Position numbers and translations under genes: made by a program. The notes below the pieces were generated by a model. That model made no database searches and was not told the origin of the DNA. It saw only the letters and a program-made list of their open reading frames with translations. Shown here one piece after another: positions 1-8,300 of a DNA stretch of 62,965 nucleotides. Each line of letters opens with the position of its first letter. Position 1 is the first letter of the stretch. Source of the stretch: Lysobacteraceae bacterium (GTDB taxonomy: Bacteria > Pseudomonadota > Gammaproteobacteria > Xanthomonadales > Rhodanobacteraceae); contig JAGWPB010000008.1 of assembly GCA_028870665.1 (NCBI GenBank), positions 1 through 62,965 on the forward strand, written 5' to 3'.

Positions 1-881
1 CGCTGTCGGCGTCAAGGTCGGCCAGCCAGCCGCCGGCGCGCAGCGCGGCGTGAAAGCGGGCGAGACGGCGTGGCAGCGGTGCACGGACCAGCGTGTGCGC
101 CGGAACCCCGGTCGCGGCCGCTTCCGAGAGCATGTTCACCGAGTCGGGGCTGACGATCACGCGGTCGGCCCAGGCCAGCAGGCCGGGGTACGGATTGGGG
201 CCATCCTGCGCGCCGCGCCAGCGCACGCCGGAGACGCCGGCCAGCGCGTCGCTGACCGCGGCCACCAGTGCCGGCGGCGTGCGTCGCGAGGCGCTGAGCA
301 GCACGCTGCCGCCGTCACGCGCCAGGCGCGCGCGCAGGCCCGCGATCAGAGCCCCGGCCCAGGCCGCGTCGAGCGTGACGCCGCGCCGCGGTCCGCCCAG
401 CAGCAGCGCCAGCCGCGGTCGCGGCAGCGCGGCGAACGCGGCATGCGCTTCGCGTCCGGCGGCCAGCCAGGCCGCGTCCACCGGGTGCAGCGAGCCGATC
501 GGATGCAGCACGTTGCCGCCCTCGAGGTCGTCGTGACGCGGGGCGATCAGCAGGTCCCAATGCCGCGCCGGGGCGCGCGGGTCGAGGATCTGCACGCTGC
601 GGCAGGCACCGGCGCTCAGCCGCCGGATCAGGCGCGTCGCCAGCGCGGCATCGCGGCCGCAGCCGATCACCAGCGCCGGCCAGGGCGGCACCAGCGCGGA
701 CCGTTGCGCGGCGGGCCAGGCCATGCGGCCGCCCAGCGTCAGCCGCGGCGCCAGCCACGACCAGGGCGCGCGGCTGGCGAGGACCAGGCTGCGATTGTCC
801 AGGCCCAGCGCCCGCGCCAGCGCGAGCGCCTGGCGCCGGTTGCCGGCACCGCCGTCGGTGATCACCCATGCGTCCTGCATC
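1..881 (-). CDS. ELM1-like (mitochondrial fission ELM1 / DUF1022) family protein, partial
   Basis: Reads from an ATG at 881 leftwards and runs off the window edge, so the C-terminus is missing. The N-terminus [20 protein letters not shown] is the usual opening of the ELM1/DUF1022 family, GT-B-fold proteins often found in LPS loci of proteobacteria. Further on, residues like LLLGGPRRG and the [11 protein letters not shown] stretch fit the nucleotide-sugar-binding half of the fold. No biochemical role is firmly established; neighbouring LPS genes suggest envelope sugar metabolism. It is transcribed away from the nitroreductase gene, with about 130 bp between them. Family assignment is from recognition of motifs only. 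Confidence 0.7.
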
Positions 882-1013
882 GCCGCGGACCTCACGCCGC
901 ATTGTCAATCGGTTGCGCACATTGTGTTGCCGGCACGCGCGCTGCGGCGTGGCGGAGCAGCGCCTACACTGCCGAGTCTCGCGCCGCCGCCGCGGCCTGC
1001 CAAGGGAATATCG

Positions 1014-1607
1014 ATGACGCATCCGCTCAATGACGCCGCGCTCGACCAGCTGTTCCGCAACGCCCGCACCCACAATGCGTGGCTGCCGCGCGAGGTCAGC
1101 GACGCGCAGCTGCGGCAGATCTATGACCTGGCCAAGATGGCGCCGACCAGCGCCAACTGCTCGCCGGCACGGATCGTGTTCGTGAAGACGGCCGCGGCCA
1201 AGGAGCGGCTGGCGCCGGCCTTGTCGGACGGCAACCGCGCCAAGACCCTGGCCGCGCCGGTGACCGCGATCGTCGGCACCGACGCGGCGTTCTACGAGCA
1301 CCTGCCCAAGCTGTTTCCGCACGCCGACGCCCGCAGCTGGTTCGCCGGCAACAAGGCGCTGGCGGAAATCACCGCGTTTCGCAACGGTACCCTGCAGGGC
1401 GCCTACCTGATCCTCGCCGCGCGCTCGCTGGGCCTCGACTGCGGTCCGATGTCGGGTTTCGACAACGCCAGGGTCGACGCGGCATTTTTCAGCGGCACCA
1501 CGGTCCAGTCCAATTTCCTGATCAACATCGGTTACGGCGACGCCAGCCGCGACCTGTTCCCGCGCAGCCCGCGCTTCACTTTCGACGAAGCCTGCTCAAT
1601 CGCCTGA
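1014..1607 (+). CDS. rutE: Nitroreductase-family protein, malonic semialdehyde reductase RutE-like
   Basis: Product of 197 aa, almost the length of E. coli RutE (196 aa). This FMN-dependent family reduces malonic semialdehyde to 3-hydroxypropionate in the Rut pyrimidine pathway, but many members outside rut operons have no proven substrate. The N-terminal [14 protein letters not shown] segment contributes FMN/substrate contacts and the late [12 protein letters not shown] segment is typical of the RutE branch. The ATG at 1014 was chosen because family alignment starts there; the same frame is open upstream but contains non-homologous sequence. No other rut genes are in the window, so a general nitroreductase/quinone-reductase role is equally possible. 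Confidence 0.82.
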   Translation: MTHPLNDAALDQLFRNARTHNAWLPREVSDAQLRQIYDLAKMAPTSANCSPARIVFVKTAAAKERLAPALSDGNRAKTLAAPVTAIVGTDAAFYEHLPKLFPHADARSWFAGNKALAEITAFRNGTLQGAYLILAARSLGLDCGPMSGFDNARVDAAFFSGTTVQSNFLINIGYGDASRDLFPRSPRFTFDEACSIA

Positions 1608-1639
1608 CCCGCCCGCATCCCTCACCGAGGACATCCGTC

Positions 1640-2260
1640 ATGCGCACCTTCCGTTATGCCCTGCTCGCCGCGCTCGTCTTCGCCGCAGCGCCTGCCTTTG
1701 CCGCACCGATGACCTACACGCTCGATCCCAATCACACCCAGGTCAGTTTCTGCTGGAACCACTTCGGCTTCTCCAATCCCTGCGCCAACTTCAACACCAT
1801 CCGCGGCACGCTGGTCTACGACGCCGCCGATCCGGCCCGCTCCTCGGTCACGGTGACCCTGCCGCTGGCGGGTCTGGACACCCATGTGCCGGCGCTGGAC
1901 GAGCACCTGAAGCTGCCCGACTTTTTCGATGCCGCCAAATATCCGGACGTCACGTTCAAGAGCACCCGGGTGATTCCGGGCGCCAGGCCCGGCGAGCTGA
2001 CCGTGGACGGCGAACTGACCGCGCACGGCGTGACCCGGCCGGTGACGCTGGCGGTCCATCTGAACCGGATCGGCGAGCAGCCGATGCTGAAGGCGCCGGC
2101 CATCGGCTTCAACGCCACCACCACGATCCGGCGCAGCGCGTTCGGCGTCGGCGCCTACGTGCCGATGGTCAGCGATGCGGTGCGCGTGCGCATCACCGTC
2201 GAGGCCGACGAGGCCGGCGCCTTCGCCAAGGCGATGGCCGCGATGGCCGGCAAGAAGTAA
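1640..2260 (+). CDS. YceI family periplasmic protein
   Basis: A 206 aa protein with a clear Sec signal peptide (residues 1-22, cleavage after AFAA). Mature YceI-domain sequence follows: YTLDPNHTQVSF, then PLAGLDTHVPALDEHLKLPDFFD and YPDVTFKSTRV, all family hallmarks. YceI proteins form a lipocalin-like barrel binding an isoprenoid/fatty amide in the periplasm; a role in quinone-precursor transport or storage or in stress is proposed but unproven. It lies 32 bp after the nitroreductase and may be cotranscribed. A GC-rich inverted repeat follows its stop and probably ends the transcript. Confidence 0.92.
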   Translation: MRTFRYALLAALVFAAAPAFAAPMTYTLDPNHTQVSFCWNHFGFSNPCANFNTIRGTLVYDAADPARSSVTVTLPLAGLDTHVPALDEHLKLPDFFDAAKYPDVTFKSTRVIPGARPGELTVDGELTAHGVTRPVTLAVHLNRIGEQPMLKAPAIGFNATTTIRRSAFGVGAYVPMVSDAVRVRITVEADEAGAFAKAMAAMAGKK

Positions 2261-2266
2261 GCCCCG

Positions 2267-2309
2267 CCGGCTCCGCCGCCATCTCCCTCCCCGGTGGCGA
2301 CGGAGCCGG
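2267..2309 (+). terminator. GC-rich inverted repeat after yceI-type gene
   Basis: A perfect 9-bp inverted repeat, CCGGCTCCG (2267-2275) and CGGAGCCGG (2301-2309), with an additional inner GCCA/TGGC pairing separated by a 2x2 mismatch. It lies 7 bp after the stop of the YceI gene. There is no T-run, so factor-independent termination is only a guess; it could simply be an mRNA-stabilising hairpin. Confidence 0.4.
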
Positions 2310-2422
2310 TCTGTTCGCGGGCAGCCACGGACCGGGGCCCGGCGCGCCCTGAGGGCGTGGGCGCGGTCGCCGGTGGCCAAGGCGCCCTTGCTACACTGGG
2401 CGCCTGACTGACGGAATGCGTC

Positions 2423-2632
2423 ATGACCCGATCCGATCCTGCCGTGCCCGCGTTGCGGCTCGCCAATGCCGAGCAGCGTTACGAGGTGACCCGCGCCGAC
2501 CTGCCGCTGGCGTGCCCGATGCCGGGGATGACGCTGTGGAACTCGCATCCGCGCGTCTACCTGCCGATCGAGGACGAGGGCGGTGAATCGGTCTGTCCCT
2601 ATTGCGGTGCGCACTACGTGCTGCGCGGCTGA
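2423..2632 (+). CDS. Small zinc-finger domain protein (zf-CHCC type, NDUFS6-like)
   Basis: A 69 aa protein whose second half holds a C-x(n)-H-x(n)-C-P-Y-C-G pattern: Cys in LACPMPG, His in WNSHPRVYLP, then CPYCGAHY. This is the zf-CHCC domain shared with mitochondrial complex I subunit NDUFS6. In gammaproteobacteria it is a small conserved gene of unknown function, typically near LPS or housekeeping genes. It precedes the GT4 gene by about 30 bp, in the same direction. Length is normal for the family. Confidence 0.85.
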   Translation: MTRSDPAVPALRLANAEQRYEVTRADLPLACPMPGMTLWNSHPRVYLPIEDEGGESVCPYCGAHYVLRG

Positions 2633-2665
2633 TCCCGGCATCGAACTTGCTTGGTATCGGGCGCC

Positions 2666-3832
2666 ATGTATCGTCCGGTCCGTCCCGCACCCGTGATGCC
2701 TGCCCCGACCGCCAGCGGACGGCGGCTGACCGTTGTCCAGATGATCCCCGCGCTCGACAGCGGCGGGGCCGAGCGCAGCACGCTGGAGATCGGCCGCGCG
2801 TTGGTGGCCGCAGGGCACTGGTCGCTGGTGATCTCGTCCGGCGGCCGGCTGGTCGAGCAGCTGCGCGCCGAGGGCAGCGAGCACGTGCCGCTGGATCTGG
2901 GCCGCAAGTCGTTGCGCACGCTGCAGCACGTGGCGCCGCTGAAGCGGCTGCTGGCCGAGATCAAGCCCGACGTCGTTCATGCGCGCTCCCGTCTGCCGGC
3001 CTGGATGGCGCGGCTGGCGCTGCGCGGGCTGCACCCGCAGCCGCATTTCGTCACCACCGTGCACGGCCTCAATTCGCCCGGCATCTACAGCGGCGTGATG
3101 GTGCGCGGCGAGCGCGTGATCGCGGTTTCGCAGACGGTGCGCGATTACGTGCTGGCGCACTATCCGCAGCTTGACCAAGCCCGCATCCGGGTGATCCCGC
3201 GCGGCATCGACCGCGCGGCGTTTCCCTACGGCCATCGTGCCGACGAGGCCTGGCGCTCGGCGTTCTTCGCCGAGTATCCGGCGCTGGCCGGCGCACCGCT
3301 GCTGACCCTGCCCGGCCGCGGCACGCGGTTGAAAGGCCATGCCGAGGCGATCGAGCTGGTCGCCGCACTGAAGTCGCGCGGCATCACCACACGCCTGCTG
3401 CTGTTGGGCGTGGTCGAGACCGGCCGCGAGGCCTATCGGGCGGAGTTGCGCGATCTGGCGGCGGCTCGCGGCGTTGCCGATGCGGTGGTGATGGCGCCGC
3501 CGCGCACCGACGTGCGCGACATCTACGCGATATCCGATCTGGTGCTGCAGCTGTCGACGCAACCGGAAGCATTCGGCCGTACCGTGATCGAGGCGCTGGC
3601 CCTGTGCCGGCCGGTGCTGGGCTACGCCCACGGCGGCGTCGGCGAACTGCTGGCCGAGCTGTATCCGGCCGGGCGCGTGCCGGCCGGTGATCGCGAGCGG
3701 CTGGTCGAGCGCGCCGCCGAGCTGCTGCGACTGGCGCCGCCGATCGCGCCGCTCACCCGCTACCGGCTCGACGACATGCAGCGGGCGACGCTGGAGCTGT
3801 ACGCCGAACTGGCCGCCGCGCCGAGCGACTGA
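2666..3832 (+). CDS. Glycosyltransferase family 4 protein (LPS core/O-antigen type)
   Basis: 388 aa GT-B-fold retaining glycosyltransferase. The N-terminal half has the GT4 acceptor-domain start MIPALDSGGAERSTLEIG. The C-terminal half carries the donor-binding E-x7-E region (PEAFGRTVIEAL) followed by the GGVGEL loop. It probably transfers a nucleotide-activated sugar onto lipid A-core at the inner membrane. The ATG at 2666 is preferred; a TTG five codons upstream is in frame but has no better Shine-Dalgarno sequence. It heads a same-strand run of GT4, O-antigen ligase and GT2 genes, suggesting one LPS-assembly transcript. Confidence 0.9.
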   Translation: MYRPVRPAPVMPAPTASGRRLTVVQMIPALDSGGAERSTLEIGRALVAAGHWSLVISSGGRLVEQLRAEGSEHVPLDLGRKSLRTLQHVAPLKRLLAEIKPDVVHARSRLPAWMARLALRGLHPQPHFVTTVHGLNSPGIYSGVMVRGERVIAVSQTVRDYVLAHYPQLDQARIRVIPRGIDRAAFPYGHRADEAWRSAFFAEYPALAGAPLLTLPGRGTRLKGHAEAIELVAALKSRGITTRLLLLGVVETGREAYRAELRDLAAARGVADAVVMAPPRTDVRDIYAISDLVLQLSTQPEAFGRTVIEALALCRPVLGYAHGGVGELLAELYPAGRVPAGDRERLVERAAELLRLAPPIAPLTRYRLDDMQRATLELYAELAAAPSD

Positions 3833-3910
3833 GCGGACGCCGCGCGCGACGATGACCCTGCGCATCGCAGGCGCGCCGTACAATCGCGCGTCCCCGTTGC
3901 GCGCGCCGCC

Positions 3911-5185
3911 ATGACCGATTCCGTTCCGCTGCGTGCCCGGCCGATCGCCGCGCTGCGTTCGCCGCTGCTGCCGCTGTGGGCGATTCTCGCGCTGCTGCCG
4001 TTCGCACGCAGTGCCGAAGCGGGCGTGCTGGCCTGCATTGTCGCTGCCGCGATCGTGCTGGCGCGCGACCCGCGCGCCCTGCTCGCCACGCCCGCTGCGC
4101 GTCTCGCGCTGGCATTGTGGGCCTGCTACGTGCTGGCGGCCGTGCTGTCGCTGGTTGCGGCCGTTGCGCCCGGACGCAGCGCACTGACCGTGCTGGCGCT
4201 GCTGCGCTATCTGCCGCTGATGCTCTATGCCGCCTGGGCGCTGCGCGGCGAGGGCCGCGTGCGGGCGCTGACGACCGCCGTCGCGACGCTGGCGGCGCTG
4301 TGGACGGCCGATGCCTGGATCCAGGCCCTGACCGGCTGGAGCCTGCGCGGGGCGCCGGAGCCGCATCGCTTGACCGGCATCTTCGGCGCCGGTGATCCCA
4401 AGCTCGGCCAGGTGCTGGCGGTGCTGGCGCCGTTCCTGTTCGAGACCGTGCGACGGCGATTCGGGCGGCGCGGACTGGGCCTTGCCTTCCTGTTCCTGCT
4501 CGGTCCGATCCTGCTGGCCGGATCGCGCGCGGCGTGGATCACCTACGCGGTGGTGACGCTGGCGTTTCTCTGGCGCGAGGCGGCCTCGCCGCGGCGCTTT
4601 CTGCTCGGATCCGCGGCGCTGGCGGTGATCGCGGTTTCGGGCATGGCCGTGGCGTGGCAGACCTCGCACCGGTTCGATGCGCGCATGGGTCGCACCCTGC
4701 TGGCGCTGTCGGGTTCGGAGCAGGGCCTGAATGCCGCGCTGTCCTACCGGCTGAGCCTGTGGGGGACCACGCTGCGCATGATCGCGGCGCATCCGCTGAC
4801 CGGTGTCGGCGTGCGCGGCTTCCGTTACGCCTATCCGGCCTACGCGCGGCCGGGCGATCCGTTCGTGCACCCGGGCTCCGATGAGGGCGCGTTCCACGCG
4901 CACCAGATCGTGCTCGAGGTGCTCAGTGAAACCGGTACCGCCGGCTTCGCGCTGTGGCTGGCCGGTGTCGTCGCGGCGGTGCGCGCCTGGTGGCGTGCCG
5001 GTACCGCGGCGCGCGCGCGCGCCTGGCCGGCGACCGTGGCGCTGGGTGCGGCGGTGTTTCCGCTCAACACCTCGCTGGCCTTCTACTCGGCATGGTGGGG
5101 GCTGCTGTTTTTCTGGCTGCTGGCGCTCTGGGTCGGGGCCCTGCTGGCGCCTGCGGACACGCGGGAGGATGCGCATGGCGCGTGA
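3911..5185 (+). CDS. waaL: O-antigen ligase family membrane protein (WaaL/Wzy_C type)
   Basis: 424 aa polytopic membrane protein with roughly ten hydrophobic segments. The large periplasmic loop carries the Wzy_C signature: an Arg-rich segment GSRAAWITY, then ASHPLTGVGVRGF-like and HAHQIVLEVLSETGTAG sequences. Such proteins join undecaprenyl-linked glycan to lipid A-core in the periplasm (WaaL), but sequence alone cannot separate ligases from O-antigen polymerases. Its 3' end overlaps the GT2 gene start, consistent with translational coupling. The waaL symbol is a best guess from context beside waaA and lpxL. Confidence 0.82.
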   Translation: MTDSVPLRARPIAALRSPLLPLWAILALLPFARSAEAGVLACIVAAAIVLARDPRALLATPAARLALALWACYVLAAVLSLVAAVAPGRSALTVLALLRYLPLMLYAAWALRGEGRVRALTTAVATLAALWTADAWIQALTGWSLRGAPEPHRLTGIFGAGDPKLGQVLAVLAPFLFETVRRRFGRRGLGLAFLFLLGPILLAGSRAAWITYAVVTLAFLWREAASPRRFLLGSAALAVIAVSGMAVAWQTSHRFDARMGRTLLALSGSEQGLNAALSYRLSLWGTTLRMIAAHPLTGVGVRGFRYAYPAYARPGDPFVHPGSDEGAFHAHQIVLEVLSETGTAGFALWLAGVVAAVRAWWRAGTAARARAWPATVALGAAVFPLNTSLAFYSAWWGLLFFWLLALWVGALLAPADTREDAHGA

Positions 5186-5951
5186 GCCGCTGTCGCTGGT
5201 GGTGACCACGTTCAACAACGCCGCCACGCTGGCGCGCTGTCTCGATTCGGCGGCCTTTGCCGACGAAATCGTGGTTCTCGATTCGGGCTCGACCGACGTC
5301 ACGCTGGCGATCGCCGCGGCGCACGGTGCCCGGGTCGCGGCGCACGCCTTCGACGACTACGGACCGCAGAAGCAGCGCGCGATCGATCTCGCCGCGCACG
5401 ACTGGGTGCTGCTGCTGGACGCCGACGAGGCGCTGACGCCGCAGGCACGCGGCGCGATCGAGGCCGCGCTGGTGGCGCCGCGTGTCGCCGGCTTTCGCCT
5501 GCCGCGGCGCGAGCTGATGTTCTGGGCGTTCCAGCACCGCGGCAGCCGGATCAACACGCACCTGCGGCTGTTCGATCGCCGCCGCGTTCGCATGAACCCC
5601 GTGCCGGTGCACGCCGCTCCGGTCAGCGACGCCCCGCTGCGCACGCTGCGCCGGGCGGTGTTCCTGCACTACGGCGAGCCTGACATCGCCACCAAGGTGG
5701 CCAAGATCAACGCCTATTCGAGCGGGCTGGTCGCGCACAAGCAGGCGCAGCGCGTGCGTTTCGTGCGCACGCGCATGCTGCTCTATCCGCCGGTGTTCTT
5801 CCTGCGCCAGTATCTCGGCAAGCGCTATTTGCTCAACGGCTGGGCCGGCTTCATCAGCGCGGCGACCGGCGCCTACTACGTGTTCCTCAAGTACGCCAAG
5901 CTGCACGAGGCACGCGTGCACGCCGCCCGCCGCGCCGCCCGCGATCAGTAG
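5175..5951 (+). CDS. Glycosyltransferase family 2 protein (WaaE/KdtX-like)
   Basis: 258 aa GT-A-fold transferase. The start LSLVVTTFNNAATLARCLDS and the DEIVVLDSGSTD segment form the nucleotide-binding part; LLDADEALTP is the metal-binding DxD-like site. The overall pattern resembles WaaE/KdtX beta-1,4-glucosyltransferases that decorate the inner LPS core. An ATG at 5175 is chosen over 5169 because the GGGAGG at 5163-5168 gives correct spacing only to the second. It overlaps the ligase gene end by 11 bp, and its stop overlaps the convergent lauroyltransferase gene by 7 bp. Confidence 0.88.
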   Translation: MAREPLSLVVTTFNNAATLARCLDSAAFADEIVVLDSGSTDVTLAIAAAHGARVAAHAFDDYGPQKQRAIDLAAHDWVLLLDADEALTPQARGAIEAALVAPRVAGFRLPRRELMFWAFQHRGSRINTHLRLFDRRRVRMNPVPVHAAPVSDAPLRTLRRAVFLHYGEPDIATKVAKINAYSSGLVAHKQAQRVRFVRTRMLLYPPVFFLRQYLGKRYLLNGWAGFISAATGAYYVFLKYAKLHEARVHAARRAARDQ

Positions 5952-6868
5952 ATCGGTGCGGCGCCGGGCGGGCGCGTCTTGAAGCGCTTGTGCACCCACA
6001 GGTACTGCTCCGGCGCCGCGCGCACCATCCGCTCGATCGCGGCGTTGACGCGTGCGGTGTCGGCGATCGCGTCGACGCCGGGAAAGTCCGCGAGCGGTGC
6101 CTCGATGCGGATCGCGTAGCCGCCGCCGGGCAGGCGCCGGTGCGCGAACGGCAGCACCGCGGCGCCGGACAGCCGGGCCAGGTGATGCGTCGCGGGAATG
6201 GTTGCCGCCGGCACGCCGAAGAACGGCACGAACACGTGATCCTTGCCGCGCATGTCCTGGTCGGGCGCGTACCAGACCGTGCCGCCACCGCGCAGGTACT
6301 TCACCGTCGCGCGCAACTGCTCGCGGGTGAACATCGCATCGGCGTAGTGCAGACGCGCCTGCAGCACCACGTGTTCGAACACCGGGTTGTCCATCACCCG
6401 GTACATGCCGGCGATGCGGATGCGCTGCGAGACCAGCCGGGCGCAGAGCTCGAGGTGCGAGAAATGGCCGCCGACCAGCAGCACGCCGTGTCCGGCGGCA
6501 CGCGCCGCGGCGAGATGCTCCAGTCCGTCGATGGTCAGCGGCACGCGCGCCAGCGCGGCGTCGCTGCCCATCCAGCCCAGCGCGAACTCCGCCAGCATGC
6601 AGCCGAGGTCGCGCAGATTCGCCGCCAGCAGCCGCGCGCGCGCGCCGGCGTCGAGTTCGGGAAAGCACAGCGCCAGATTGCGCGCGGCGACGCGACGCCG
6701 CGCGGGCAGCAACGGTGCAGCGAGATGACCGAGCGCGCCGCCCAGTGTCAGCAGCATCGGATAGGGCAAGGCCGCGACCGCGCGGATGGCGGCCACGCCG
6801 ATCCACGCCGGCCAGTGGCGCGGCGCCAGCAGGCGGCGGGGGACGGGCAAGCGGGACGACGACGGCAT
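5945..6868 (-). CDS. lpxL: Lipid A biosynthesis acyltransferase (LpxL/HtrB family)
   Basis: 307 aa inner-membrane-associated acyltransferase that adds a secondary acyl chain to Kdo2-lipid IVA. The catalytic H-x4-E motif is visible as HFSHLE after LLVGGH. Other family blocks are VWYAPDQDMRGKDHVFVPFFGV and a late RFKTRPPG segment. The ATG at 6868 is used; another six codons upstream (6886) is possible. It is convergent with the GT2 gene and divergent from waaA, fitting an LPS locus. Which acyl chain (lauroyl, myristoyl or other) it transfers cannot be told from sequence. Confidence 0.9.
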   Translation of the reverse strand: MPSSSRLPVPRRLLAPRHWPAWIGVAAIRAVAALPYPMLLTLGGALGHLAAPLLPARRRVAARNLALCFPELDAGARARLLAANLRDLGCMLAEFALGWMGSDAALARVPLTIDGLEHLAAARAAGHGVLLVGGHFSHLELCARLVSQRIRIAGMYRVMDNPVFEHVVLQARLHYADAMFTREQLRATVKYLRGGGTVWYAPDQDMRGKDHVFVPFFGVPAATIPATHHLARLSGAAVLPFAHRRLPGGGYAIRIEAPLADFPGVDAIADTARVNAAIERMVRAAPEQYLWVHKRFKTRPPGAAPIY

Positions 6869-6977
6869 GCGCCGCGATGGTAGCACCGGGCCATGCGCCA
6901 GCGGCCGCAGGCTCCCTTCGCGGCCGGGTGACCGTTGCCGCGCCGCTATACTGCCGCGCCTGCTGCGAGCGAGCGCC

Positions 6978-8300
6978 GTGCTGCCGCGTCTTCTCTACAC
7001 CCTGGCCCTGTATCTGCTGACGCCGCTGGTGATGCTGCGGCTGGCCGCGCGCGGCGTGCGCTACCACGACTACTTCGGCCGTTGGCGCGAGCGCTTCGGT
7101 TTCTTCGATCCCCCGCCGGTCGCCGGTGCGATGTGGGTGCACGCCGTTTCGGTCGGCGAGGTCAATGCGGCGGTGCCGCTGGTCGAAGCGCTGCTGGCGC
7201 AGCATCCCGAGCGTCCCCTGCTGCTGACCACGGTGACGCCGACCGGTTCGGCGCGCGTGCGCCAGCTGTTCGGCGCACGCGTGCTGCACGTCTATCTGCC
7301 ATACGACCTGCCCGGTGCGGTGCGCCGCTTCCTGGCCCGGGTGCGGCCCTGCCTCGGGGTGATCGTCGAGACCGAGATCTGGCCCAATCTCTACGCCGCC
7401 TGCGCGCGCGCGCGCGTGCCGATCGTGATCGCCAACGCGCGGCTGTCGCAGCGTTCGATGCGCGGCTACTGGCCGGGGCGCACGCTGATCCGCACGGCTT
7501 TGCGCAGCGTGGCCCATGTCGCCGCGCAGACGCGCGCCGACGCCCAGCGCTACGGCGAACTGGGCGTGCCGGCCGCACGCATCAGCGTCGTCGGCAATCT
7601 CAAGTACGACATGCCGCCGCCGCTCGCCGCGCAGCGTGCCGGGGCGGCGATGCGCCGGCATTGGGGTTGCGCGCGCCCGGTATGGGTTGCGGCCAGCACC
7701 CACGAGCCCGAGGAGCTGGCCGTGCTGCAGGCCCACCGGGCCGTGATGCGGCGGATGCCGGATGCGCTGCTGCTGATCGCTCCGCGGCATCCCGAACGAT
7801 TCCGTCCGGTCGAGCAGGCGGCGCGCAGCCTCGGCTTTGTGGTGGCCACGCGCCAGTCGGACCGGTTGCCGGAGCTGTCGACCCAGTGCTTCGTGATCGA
7901 CACGCTGGGCGAGCTGCTGGATTTCTACGCCGCCGCCGAGGTCGCGTTCGTCGCCGGCAGCCTGGCGCCGATCGGAGGCCACAATGTGCTGGAACCGGCG
8001 GCCCTGGCGGTGCCGGTGCTGGTCGGTCCGTACACGTTCAATTTCGAGGAGATCACCGACGCACTGCTGGCCGCAGGCGCCGCGCGCCGTATCGCCGATA
8101 TCGCCGGACTGGCTCCGGCGCTCCTGGACTGGCTGGCGGACCCGCCGGCCCGCGAGCAGGCCGGCATGGCCGGGATGAGGGTGATCGCCCAGGGTCGCGG
8201 TGCGCTGGCGGCGACGCTGGCGCCGATCGAGCAGCTGCTGCGCAAAGGCCGCTGCGGCGATGCCGTGCGGATGCCGCCGGTTACTTCAGCAACGCGTTGA
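6978..8300 (+). CDS. waaA: 3-deoxy-D-manno-octulosonic acid (Kdo) transferase
   Basis: 440 aa GT30 enzyme adding Kdo from CMP-Kdo to lipid IVA on the cytoplasmic side of the inner membrane. An N-terminal membrane anchor (about residues 1-25) precedes WVHAVSVGE, where Glu61 matches the catalytic base of known WaaA. The donor domain has VIVETEIWPNLY and GGHNVLEPAA. The start is a GTG at 6978; the frame is open further upstream but that stretch lacks homology. It is divergent from lpxL and its 3' end overlaps the convergent TolC gene by 20 bp. Whether it is mono- or bifunctional cannot be judged. Confidence 0.94.
   Translation: MLPRLLYTLALYLLTPLVMLRLAARGVRYHDYFGRWRERFGFFDPPPVAGAMWVHAVSVGEVNAAVPLVEALLAQHPERPLLLTTVTPTGSARVRQLFGARVLHVYLPYDLPGAVRRFLARVRPCLGVIVETEIWPNLYAACARARVPIVIANARLSQRSMRGYWPGRTLIRTALRSVAHVAAQTRADAQRYGELGVPAARISVVGNLKYDMPPPLAAQRAGAAMRRHWGCARPVWVAASTHEPEELAVLQAHRAVMRRMPDALLLIAPRHPERFRPVEQAARSLGFVVATRQSDRLPELSTQCFVIDTLGELLDFYAAAEVAFVAGSLAPIGGHNVLEPAALAVPVLVGPYTFNFEEITDALLAAGAARRIADIAGLAPALLDWLADPPAREQAGMAGMRVIAQGRGALAATLAPIEQLLRKGRCGDAVRMPPVTSATR

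Noticed and set aside
1622-5302. Very long minus-strand open frame antisense to YceI, GT4 and O-antigen ligase genes
   Set aside because: Its translation is an Arg/Gln/His-rich low-complexity shadow typical of the opposite strand of GC-rich genes; the plus-strand genes have clear domains. The same applies to long antisense frames at about 5064-7982, 20681-23113, 26302-28308 and 49184-50767.
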